NCBI GenBank assembly: GCA_958450365.1 | Contig: CAUEEP010000222.1 | Coordinates: 310,001 to 374,000 of the forward strand | Reading direction: 5' to 3' | DNA from: Mesorhabditis belari | Lineage: Eukaryota > Nematoda > Chromadorea > Rhabditida > Rhabditidae | Length of the DNA: 64,000 bases | Shown: piece by piece, positions 59,201 through 64,000 of the stretch | Layout: the number at the start of each line of letters is the position of its first letter | Numbering within the stretch: position 1 is the stretch's first letter | Program-made: the position numbers and the translations under genes | Notes under the pieces: model-generated | What the model was told of the DNA's origin: nothing | Database searches by the model: none | Seen by the model: only the letters and a program-made list of their open reading frames with translations

Positions 59201-61227
59201 GGGAATTAGCATTTAATTTCTATGCAAATCGATGCTGTGACTTCCAGAATGGGTGGGAATTGCACAGAAAAGTTTCCTAGTCGAATTCCTGGACGTAAAT
59301 TGGCTCGATCTCAAAACAGATTACTGTTGGAGCAAGACTGACTTAATTTCTATGCAAATCGATGCTGTGACTTCCAGAATCGCTAAAAATTGCACAGAAA
59401 AGTTTCCTAGTCGAATTCCTGGCCGTAAATTGGCTTGATCTCTGTTGGAGCGATAATTTATCATTTTTCTATCAAAAGAAAGAGAAAAGATCTGTTTTTA
59501 GTTGTTTTTTAACTGTTTGTAGCCTTTTTTTAGCTGTTTGTAGCCGCTTTTTAGCCGTTTTTAAGCCACTTTGAAAGTTTTACGACCCGTCGGGCAATCA
59601 GACAAAAATTGAATTATTTTTAGCTACAAAAAAACTTCGAAAATCAAAATTTTACGAAATTTTCAGATTTTTCATAAAATCTCACTAAAGTGACTTCCAG
59701 AATAAAAGAAAAAACAAAAAAAATCAAACATTAATTTGAAAAAAATTTCGATTTTTTGTCAGCTACCAATTTTCCCGAATCGATTTTTTTATTTTTGAAA
59801 ATTTCGAGAATTTAAATGATTTAGATTCCTCTGTGACATCCAGCATTTGAGAAAAACCAAAAATTAGATGAAGTTAGCATAGAAAGAATTGAAGATTTGT
59901 TGAGAACGACTCACCGAGTTGACACAACTCGATACTCTCCCTGCGCTTCGACATCCGTCTTTTTCGCGATTCTCTGGAACTTTATTGATTTTCTGGAGAT
60001 TTCAAATAGTTTCTTGAGGCCAATCTTTATAATGAAATAACTTCTAGAATCAAGAAACTAGAATTTCCTGAGAGATTTCTAAAATTTACAGGACTGAGTG
60101 AAAAATTCGAAATCTAGACAAGCAAACAGCTTTCCTTCACTATTTTTGAGGGTTCTGGAAAGCACTATAGCTATTCCATCAATTTTCGTAAAGAAAACAA
60201 AGCTTTGAAATATTTTGGCACCAGGCGGAATCGAACCCTCGACCCCAGCCTACCACTTGTTCTCAAATCCACTGCACCATGAACCCAAAAAGAGATTTCC
60301 TAGATTTTTCATTATTTTCTTGTGGTGTGCTTTCCAGAATTGAAAAAAAATTATCGGAAAATTCAGGTTTCTTTAATCCAAGGCAAAAATTTGACTCAAA
60401 CTCGAATTTTTGTCGGGAAATTTACAGGACTGGGTGAAAATTTCGAAATCTAGACAAGCAAACAGCTTTCTTTAGCGATTTTTGAGGGTTCTGGATAGCA
60501 CTATAGCTATTCCATCGGTTTTCGTAGGGAAAATAAAGCTTCGAAATTTTTTGGCTCTGGGAGGAATCGAACCCTCGACCTTTCGCCTGCCACTTTTCCT
60601 CAGACCCACTGCGCCATGATCCAAAAAAGAGATTTCCTAGATTTTTCATTATTTTCTGATAGGGTGACTTCCAGAATGATCTTTGTCTCAGCCAACTAAT
60701 TGTAAAAGTGATTCCCAGGCGAGAAAATGGGCCGAACAACTGCCAGACAGCATCAAATGAACAACATTCGAAAGAAATCGGTCAACAACGTGCTTAGAAC
60801 ATCTAGTGACATCCAGAATGATAGAAAAACTATGGGAAAACTTTGATTTCTTGAATTCACAGCAAAAATTTGGCTCAAACTCTAAAATTTACAGGGCTGG
60901 GTGAAAATTTCGAAATCTAATAAAGCCAACAGTTTTTCTTTAACGATTTTTAAGGGTTCTGGATAGCACTATAGCTATTCCATCAATTTTCGTAAAGAAA
61001 ATAAAGCTTTGAAATTTTTTGGCTCCAAGAGGAATCGAACCCTCGACCCTTCGCCTACCACTTTTTCTCAGACCCACTGCGCCATGATCCCGTAAATTTC
61101 GCCGTTATTTTTCAAATTTTTTGAATTACCGATTCTCTCTAATCTCATCCATCCGTTCCCACATCGTTTTCGAGCTTTCTGGCTTTGGCGACTTATCAGG
61201 GTCACTCGGCTCCTCGTCGTCGCTCAT
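35228..61227 (-). CDS. SLC4-family Na+-coupled bicarbonate transporter (NBC/NDCBE class, abts-like)
   Basis: Exons (transcript order): 61227-61130, 59973-59915, 56857-56720, 55878-55705, 54909-54830, 53614-53489, 52130-52056, 52013-51909, 50794-50720, 50136-50065, 49925-49832, 48577-48501, 48395-48328, 48260-48166, 46840-46717, 46674-46593, 45208-45053, 45004-44891, 44851-44723, 43708-43562, 42930-42766, 41885-41763, 41680-41564, 40166-40051, 38930-38861, 38747-38679, 38186-38055, 36799-36638, 35843-35831, 35747-35656 and 35314-35228 (TAG). All phases join, giving 1077 residues; the 13-nt exon at 35831 and the start of the next are least certain. The cytosolic N-domain shows [11 protein letters not shown] and [19 protein letters not shown]. 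The membrane domain (from about residue 366) shows [76 protein letters not shown] and [14 protein letters not shown], all hallmark SLC4 segments. N596 (NQT) is a likely extracellular glycosylation site. The protein should move HCO3- with Na+ across the plasma membrane for pH control. AATAAA signals (minus strand) lie at about 35005 and 35022. Confidence 0.95.
35330..35640. repeat. CCATTCTAGGCCTAGCAAGA minisatellite
   Basis: About fifteen degenerate units of about 20 bp containing CATTCTAGG and CTAGCAAG in the last SLC4 intron. AGGCCT makes it partly self-complementary. Confidence 0.92.
35890..35972 (-). pseudogene. tRNA-like element 14, long variable arm
   Basis: B box GGTTCGAGTCC (35899-35909) and A-box region TGGTGTAGTGGATA (35951-35964), minus strand. 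It forms a convergent group with elements 12, 13 and 15. Confidence 0.5.
36088..36170 (+). pseudogene. tRNA-like element 15, Ser-like with long variable arm
   Basis: A box TGGCCGAGTGGATAG (36096-36110), a CTAGAAA stretch like the anticodon loop of tRNA-Ser(AGA), a long variable region, and B box GGGTTCGATCCC (36149-36160). The anticodon stem does not pair fully. Confidence 0.5.
36990..38030 (-). repeat. repeat family H, block 2
   Basis: Inverted relative to block 1: CTGGAAGTCAC, CTGGAACGCAC, CTGGAGGTCAC and CTGGAGCGCAC words alternate with ATTTTGGGGTTAAAATCTAG and ACTACCGTATC words in an SLC4 intron. Confidence 0.9.
38210..38600 (-). repeat. repeat family I, three units
   Basis: Near-identical units with TCAATCAAAGACCTAAGATT and CTGGAGGTCACCCTATAG in an SLC4 intron. 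Confidence 0.88.
38990..39880 (+). repeat. repeat family J, three long units
   Basis: Three units of about 300 bp, each with two motif words in opposite orientation: GTGACATCCA(G/T)AA after CATTCCCAGAAACTAG, and CTGGAAGTCATTTTAGATT. Confidence 0.85.
40200..41480. repeat. repeat family K, head-to-head array
   Basis: Left part: GTGACATCCAG words at 40269, 40412 and 40554. Right part: CTGGA words at 40708, 40851, 40994, 41137, 41280 and 41422. Gaps are 142-143 bp, and 154 at the orientation switch. Units share CGATTTTCATTGAAACAG and GCCATTTGATTCAAATGG. Confidence 0.92.
41974..42339. repeat. large inverted repeat (hairpin) in an SLC4 intron
   Basis: Two arms of about 170 bp (41974-42144 and 42168-42339) are near-perfect reverse complements around a loop of about 23 nt. 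Matched words include AAATAAAGCCCAGATTCTTG against CAAGAATCTGGGCTTTATTT. It lacks the CTGGANNNCAC word. Confidence 0.9.
42566..42653 (+). pseudogene. tRNA-like element 16
   Basis: A box TGGCCGAGGGGTTAG (42574-42588) and B box GGTTCGAGTCC (42630-42640), with a T stem that can pair (GCTGG with CCGGC). The middle arm is CTAGGC and GCCTAG around a 15-nt loop. No flanking motif word. Confidence 0.55.
42960..43450. repeat. GACTCTAGCA / GACTCTAGAG decamer minisatellite
   Basis: About 45 tandem decamers and 11-mers alternating GACTCTAGCA, GACTCTAGAG and GACTCCTAG variants in an SLC4 intron. Confidence 0.95.
43800..43925. repeat. AACCAGGTCCAG simple repeat
   Basis: About nine degenerate copies of AACCAGGTCCAG or AACCAGGTTCAG. 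Confidence 0.8.
43960..44720 (-). repeat. repeat family H, block 3
   Basis: Same units as 36990-38030 (TTGGGGTTAAAATCTAGCAT, GTCGACTACCGTATC, CTGGAGGTCACAG) in another SLC4 intron. Confidence 0.9.
45240..45790. repeat. repeat family R units around tRNA-like element 17
   Basis: Words at 45333 (GTGCTTTCCAG), 45499 (CTGGAAGTCAC), 45672 (GTGCTATCCAG) and 45824 (degenerate), with gaps of 166, 173 and 152. Shared text includes CCAGAACCCTCAAAAATCG. Related units surround elements 28-30 near 60-61 kb. Confidence 0.75.
45551..45621 (+). pseudogene. tRNA-like element 17
   Basis: A-box-like TGGCGCAGTGGGCC from 45557 and B box GGGTTCGATTCC (45599-45610), with a T-run downstream at about 45637. It sits between CTGGAAGTCAC (45499) and GTGCTATCCAG (45672). 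Confidence 0.55.
45878..45949 (-). pseudogene. tRNA-like element 18
   Basis: B box GGTTCGAGTCC (45887-45897) and A-box region AGCTCAGTGGATAG (about 45928-45942). GTGACTTCCAG lies outside at 45989. Near copy of element 22. Confidence 0.55.
45985..46345 (+). repeat. repeat family O, block 1
   Basis: Words at 45989, 46130 and 46270 (gaps of 141 and 140). Units share AAAGTCTAAAAAAGCTTAAG and GCACCGAACTCGAAA. The 177-codon open frame through it is a repeat translation. Confidence 0.88.
46435..46575. repeat. TACAGTACTC simple repeat
   Basis: About twelve decamers of the type TACAGTACTC, AGAGTACTGT and AGTACGGCAG; partly self-complementary. Confidence 0.9.
47147..47222 (-). pseudogene. tRNA-like element 19
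   Basis: B box GGTTCGAGTCC (about 47153-47163) after a run of G, and A-box region TGGCCAAGTGGTAGT (about 47202-47215). GTGACATCCAG lies outside at 47263. Confidence 0.5.
47605..47680 (-). pseudogene. tRNA-like element 20
   Basis: Tandem copy of element 19, between CTGGAGGTCAC (47548) and GTGACATCCAG (47721), 173 bp apart. Confidence 0.5.
49040..49760 (+). repeat. repeat family L, block 1
   Basis: GTGACATCCAACTAGAATA words at 49042, 49475 and 49619 (gaps of 433 and 144). The long unit includes AAACCCCCCGTGTTTG, GTCGTTTAAAGGTTATCGG and CGACATACGGGACGGGGGTG. Confidence 0.88.
50205..50660 (+). repeat. repeat family M, four units
   Basis: Units of about 140-145 bp with GTGACATCCAGGATT, ACAGTTGTTGGATTTGC and GGCTACAGTAACCC words. 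Open frames on both strands here are repeat translations. Confidence 0.9.
50925..51870. repeat. repeat family N, block 1
   Basis: Units carry CTACTGTGACATCCAGCTT, ACAGGATTCTACAGTAACCC and CACCCAGCTACCGTAGCCC and surround tRNA-like element 21. Confidence 0.85.
51431..51498 (-). pseudogene. tRNA-like A/B-box element 21
   Basis: B box GGTTCGATCCC (51436-51446) and A box TGGCCGAGTGGCTAG (51475-51489). It sits between CTGGATGTCAC (51376) and GTGACATCCAG (51537), 161 bp apart. Confidence 0.6.
52140..53480 (-). repeat. repeat family L, block 2, adjoining exon 6 of the SLC4 gene
   Basis: Several copies of the long unit. Words are at 52688, 52840 and 53272 (gaps of 152 and 432). The sequence just inside the exon 6 splice donor (53465-53488) is repeated at about 52464-52487 and 53051-53073. 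Confidence 0.88.
54219..54290 (-). pseudogene. tRNA-like element 22
   Basis: Near copy of element 18: B box GGTTCGAGTCC (54228-54238), A-box region TAGCTTAGTGGATAG (54268-54282), with GTGACTTCCAG outside at about 54331. Confidence 0.55.
54320..54710 (+). repeat. repeat family O, block 2
   Basis: Three units homologous to 45985-46345, following tRNA-like element 22 just as block 1 follows element 18. A compound segment (tRNA-like element plus array) was therefore duplicated. Confidence 0.88.
54960..55680 (-). repeat. repeat family L, block 3
   Basis: Words at 55205, 55357 and 55499 (gaps of 152 and 142). The block runs up to the intron side of the exon that ends at 55705. Confidence 0.88.
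56215..56720 (+). repeat. repeat families N and O, block 3
   Basis: An N-type segment (ACGGTAACCGGGTCAC, CCGGGTTACTGTAG) leads into three O-type units that end at the donor of SLC4 exon 3. Confidence 0.82.
57141..57210 (-). pseudogene. tRNA-like element 23
   Basis: B box GGTTCGAGTCC (57150-57160) and A-box region TAGTGTAGTGGTTAG (57191-57205). GTGACTTCCAG lies outside at about 57251. Confidence 0.5.
57430..57501 (+). pseudogene. tRNA-like element 24, degenerate A box
   Basis: GAGCAAGTGGTTAG (57438-57451) and B box GGTTCGACTCC (57481-57491), with TTTTTT downstream. CTGGAACGCAC lies on the left at about 57394. Confidence 0.45.
57762..57830 (-). pseudogene. tRNA-like A/B-box element 25
   Basis: B box GGTTCGATTCC (57768-57778) and A box TGGCCGAGTGGCTAG (57808-57822). 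It resembles elements 21 and 26 and borders family N sequence on the same side as element 21. GTGACATCCAG lies outside at 57869. Confidence 0.55.
57845..58460. repeat. repeat family N, block 2
   Basis: Words at 57869, 58001, 58154, 58297 and 58439 (gaps of 132, 153, 143 and 142). Orientation flips between the second and third. Confidence 0.88.
58489..58560 (+). pseudogene. tRNA-like A/B-box element 26
   Basis: A box TGGCCGAGTGGCTAT (58497-58511) and B box GGTTCGATCCC (58540-58550), followed by AATTTTTGCTTTTTT. It sits between TTGGATGTCAC (58439) and GTGATATCCAG (58605), 166 bp apart. Confidence 0.6.
59112..59196 (-). pseudogene. tRNA-like element 27
   Basis: B box GGGTTCGATCCC (59122-59133) and a degenerate A-box region (about 59171-59188). 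It sits between CTGGAAGTCAC (about 59050) and GTGACTTCCAG (59236). Confidence 0.5.
59210..59460 (+). repeat. two-copy tandem repeat, 131 bp
   Basis: TATGCAAATCGATGCTGTGA and AGTTTCCTAGTCGAATTCCT occur twice. The GTGACTTCCAG words start at 59236 and 59367. Confidence 0.88.
60216..60286 (-). pseudogene. tRNA-like element 28
   Basis: B box GGGTTCGATTCC (60227-60238) and A-box region TGGTGCAGTGGAT (60267-60281). It sits between CTGGAAAGCAC (60155) and GTGCTTTCCAG (60327), 172 bp apart; the two words are exact reverse complements. Confidence 0.55.
60551..60622 (-). pseudogene. tRNA-like element 29
   Basis: B box GGGTTCGATTCC (60563-60574) and A-box region ATGGCGCAGTGGG (60604-60618). It sits between CTGGATAGCAC (60491) and GTGACTTCCAG (60664), 173 bp apart. 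Confidence 0.55.
61020..61090 (-). pseudogene. tRNA-like element 30
   Basis: Close copy of element 29 (B box 61031-61042, A-box region 61072-61086) just downstream of SLC4 exon 1. CTGGATAGCAC lies at about 60960; the right-hand word is missing, where the unit abuts the exon 1 intron edge. Confidence 0.5.
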
Positions 61228-61479
61228 TTTTACAGCTTTTCTCAGAGAAAGTAAAGATTGTTTTTAGCAAAAATCGTCGATCTGGATGTCAGTAGGAATA
61301 TTCAGAATGATTCCGATAGAAAAAAATCGAGTTTTAATTTTTCGAGTGATATTAGATTTTCGAATTTTTTAAAATCGAGATTTTCAACTTTCAAAGCTTT
61401 TGGGAATGTAAGTTGACTTCCAGGACCGAAGAAAATTCAATCAGAAATATAGATTTCCTAGAGAATTACAAAGATTTTA

Positions 61480-61790
61480 GTGATTGAAAATTGAAAGATC
61501 CGAGTTTCGGGCCGTAGAGGCCGTTTCGGGGGGAATATGGGGGGAAAGCCTTGAGAACCAAATAGAACGAAAAGATGGGGAAACGGGGAGAGGAGGAGGG
61601 AAAAGCTCTAAAGATGAAAAGAGGCGGGCATCGATCCACTCGGGGACACCCCTGTTGGGCTCTATCTGGGAAAAGGGACCCCATCCACAGCTGGCACCCA
61701 TCCTAGAGTGCATTGAATTTGGGGCGCTCAGTTTTGGGCCACCAGTAAGTGGCCGGATATTGGCTGCTTTGGGGTAGGGTTGAGAATGGG
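61480..61790. other. GC-rich block upstream of the SLC4 start
   Basis: The block differs from its surroundings in base composition and is open in several frames on both strands (78-97 codons). It has no motif word and no repeat copy in this window. It may be a 5' noncoding or alternative first exon of the SLC4 gene or a promoter block. No protein family is recognised in any frame. Confidence 0.4.
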
Positions 61791-62340
61791 GGGCTACAAG
61801 TCGTTAGCTTACCAGAAGCCCGAATTTTTTGACGGATTTCAACAATCTGGAATGCACAGCAGCTGTTAAAATCAAAAGTTGCTTATTTTGGTGAATTTAA
61901 ATATTATTGCATGGGTGGGGTTTGAGAATGGGGGGCTACAAGTCGTTAGCCGACGAGAAGCCCGAATCTTTTGGCGGATTTCCATGATCTGGAATGCATA
62001 GCACCTGTTAAAGTGAAAATTTGCTTGTTTTAGCAAATTTTAATATTATTGCTTGGGTGGGGTTGAGAATGGGGGGCTGCAAGTCGTCAGCCAACAAAAA
62101 GCCCGAATTTTTTGACGGATTTCCACGATCTGGAATGCACAGCACATGCTAAAATCGAAACTTGCTTATTTTAGCAAATATTAGCGAATCGCGTTAGGTG
62201 GGGGTTGAGAATGGACGGCTACAAGTCGTTAGCCGACGAGTAGCCCGAATTTTTTGACGGATTTCCACAATCTGGAATGCACAGCACCTGTTAAAATCGA
62301 AAGTTGCTTATTTTAGCGAATTCTAATCTTAAACCACTTC
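61770..62340 (-). repeat. repeat family P, four units
   Basis: Units of about 140-144 bp with GGTTGAGAATGGGGGGCTAC, AAGTCGTTAGC and TCTGGAATGCACAGC words. Confidence 0.92.
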
Positions 62341-62790
62341 ACTACGCCACTCTACTCTAGCCAAATCGACTTTCCACCGTAAACCTTGCTTTTCTTGTCA
62401 TCCCTGGCTTACATGCGTTCCAGGATTGACGAAAAGTCACAAATTATCCATCGCCAAGGCTTGAGGAGTTGTAAAAACCCTTGTACCTGATTGAGAACTA
62501 TGAGATTGTTAAAAATTAACATTTAACCTTTAAATTTGCTTTTTTTCTATCACGTGCGTTCCAGGATTTTCAAAAAATCAATTTTTAAATCATAAAAATT
62601 CTTCTAGAGCTCTAAAATGAGGGGGTTCATTGTTTTCCTTTTTATGGAGTCAGTAAAAGTGGTAGAATGAGTTGGAGGGTCTGAGGAGACTCTGAGGAAG
62701 TCCCAGGGAGACGCTGAAGCTGTTTAGGTATGCATGTGAGAGAGCATTTCAGAGAATCCATCCATTTTCGAACCCATTTTTCCCAGATAA

Positions 62791-62798
62791 TGACGTCA
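62791..62798. promoter_or_regulatory. CRE-like palindrome TGACGTCA
   Basis: A perfect 8-bp CREB/ATF-type site lies about 1.5 kb upstream of the SLC4 start codon in sequence that is not part of any repeat family. A single site can be chance. Confidence 0.25.
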
Positions 62799-63071
62799 CC
62801 TAATGCTGGCTAGGAAGCGCTCAATTATTTCGATTTTAAAAGCTATCGAAGCTTTTTCATAACCAAAAACCCACTTTCTATCCATTTCTGCACCGCTTTA
62901 TCCACTTTTTTCCTCGTTTTTTCTCTTTTCTCTCTTGCGATTCAATCACACCGTGTTGGAGCCGATTTTGAGCTGAAATCTTTGGTATTTAGCGAAATTA
63001 TCTAACTATTTAAGCAAGCTGGATGTCACAGAAGGTTATGAAAATGTTAAACAAGAGAAATAAAAAAAAAT

Positions 63072-63142
63072 TGGAGCCAAGCGGAATCGAACCAGGGTCA
63101 CTCGACTGGTGACCAAGCTCGCTAGCCACTCGGCCAAAGGCA
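63072..63142 (-). pseudogene. tRNA-like A/B-box element 31
   Basis: B box GGTTCGATTCC (63082-63092) and A box TGGCCGAGTGGCTAG (63121-63135), with a T-run of nine or ten on the minus strand after it. It sits between CTGGATGTCAC (about 63020) and ATGACTTCCAG (about 63193). Confidence 0.6.
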
Positions 63143-63184
63143 CAAAAGTTTAATGTGCAAAAGTTAGCTTCAAAAATGAACAAG

Positions 63185-63500
63185 AAACAAGAATGACTTC
63201 CAGGACAAAAGAATTTATGTTCTGTTTGCAAAAATTCGGCTCAAAAACCGGCTAAATTGAAGCGAAGTCAAATTGAAAAAACCAAATTCTCCAAAAATGA
63301 TCTAAGCCTTTCAAAAACTTTATCAAATGATTACATGACTTCCAGAATAGAAGAATTTATGTTTTATTTCTAAAAATTCGACTTAAAAACCGGCTAAATT
63401 CAAGCAAAGTCAAAATGAAAAAACCAAATTCTCCAAAAATGGTCTAAACTTTTCAAAAACCTTGCAAAACTATCGAATGACTTCCAGATTCGCAAAATTT
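63185..63500 (+). repeat. repeat family Q, three units
   Basis: Units of about 143 bp with ATGACTTCCAG, AAATTCGGCTCAAAAACCGG and CCAAATTCTCCAAAAATG. Confidence 0.88.
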
Positions 63501-63972
63501 ATCAAAGAAACGGAGAGTTTTTTTGTGAAATTGCTCCAAAATAAAAGCGTTTGTTTATTTTTGGATCCTCAGCAAATAGAGGTGGGTTTTTTTGAAAGGA
63601 AAAACACCAGAATTCAGACTTTTTGAAAACTTGAAAGGAAATTTGAGTAAATAGGAAGAAACTAGAGAAAAATTGTTGCAAACGCTCGGCCCCTGGCAAA
63701 CATTTATAAACATTTATAATTTTTAGTTTTCGAATTTTTGCCAAAATTTTTTGCGTAAACGGTGCTGTGACCTCCAGAAGCTATAAAAAACGAGTAAAAC
63801 ACAATTTTTCGTGAAAAAGAAATAAGGAAATCACTCAGAGTTTCGTTGATTTGTTGTTGGACTCTTTTCCTCGAGATTTACATAAGCTCTAAGCTTTTTA
63901 AAGAAAGATTCATGAGATCTGGATGTCAGGCAACAATTGAAAAGCATTAAAACTTGAAATAAAACGATTTGG

Positions 63973-64000
63973 ATGCGGGAGGAATCGAACCAGGGTCACT
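63973..64000 (-). pseudogene. tRNA-like element 32, cut by window end
   Basis: The B box and following bases match element 31; the A-box half lies beyond the window. Confidence 0.45.

Noticed and set aside
1..64000. Nuclear-receptor half-site (AGGTCA) or CRE as the meaning of the common word
   Set aside because: AGGTCA appears only in the CTGGAGGTCAC variant. The core changes freely to ATGTCA, AAGTCA or ACGCAC, so this consensus is not what is conserved.
1..64000. Worm piRNA (Ruby-type) promoter motif
   Set aside because: The Ruby core CTGTTTCA does not match the common word, and the expected small-RNA start pattern at fixed distance was not evident.
1..64000. Retrotransposon or DNA-transposase genes
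   Set aside because: No reverse transcriptase, integrase, Tc1/mariner or Helitron-type protein motifs were recognised in any frame inspected.

Overview
The window is nuclear DNA of a nematode, most likely a rhabditid. Four things point there: many short exons with GT..TTTCAG splice sites and introns down to about 40 nt; a receptor tyrosine kinase of the short-ectodomain KIN-15/KIN-16 type known from worms; an intact SLC4 bicarbonate-transporter gene with many introns; and intron DNA rich in TACCGTA/TACAGTA words. No bacterial gene, CRISPR array, telomere repeat or recognisable transposase was seen.

Layout. From 1 to 11.1 kb lies a plus-strand gene for a Tyr/Pro-rich four-helix MARVEL-type membrane protein (2928-11131), preceded by one or two possible upstream or alternative exons. 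From 11.3 to 15.6 kb there are repeats and tRNA-like elements. From 15.7 to 22.1 kb lies a minus-strand KIN-15/16-like receptor tyrosine kinase with a one-base frame break near its 3' end and no visible end of the C-lobe. From 25.5 to 31.7 kb lie three small minus-strand genes: a 56-residue basic protein, an NlpC/P60- or LRAT-like papain-fold protein, and an unknown protein ending in GLGK. From 35.2 to 61.2 kb a minus-strand gene of about 31 exons encodes a 1077-residue Na+-coupled bicarbonate transporter of the NBC/NDCBE class (C. elegans abts type). Above 61.3 kb are a GC-rich block and a candidate promoter region.

The most unusual content is the noncoding DNA. Introns and spacers are built from at least fifteen mutually dissimilar repeat families. 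Nearly every unit carries one copy of the same 11-bp bipartite word, CTGGA-NNN-CAC (reverse GTG-NNN-TCCAG). By eye there are on the order of 200 copies on both strands, and none was noticed inside a confident exon. The spacing between neighbouring words is nearly constant (140-145 bp), whatever the family and even where orientation flips. The exceptions cluster near 132, 152, 163 and 173 bp, or are whole multiples (286, 432). The steps are about 10 bp, one helical turn. Thirty-two tRNA-like elements with a Pol III A box, B box and usually a T-run are scattered on both strands. Most sit between two inward-facing copies of the word in slightly longer intervals (about 161-174 bp). I find no described system that matches this. 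A sequence-specific chromatin or chromosome factor with phased nucleosomes, by analogy with the CENP-B box or worm pairing-centre words, or a mobile unit of fixed length, are the leading ideas. Both are inference.

Coordinates of exons and motifs were worked out by hand. Exon phases of the three large genes were checked for consistency, except where stated.
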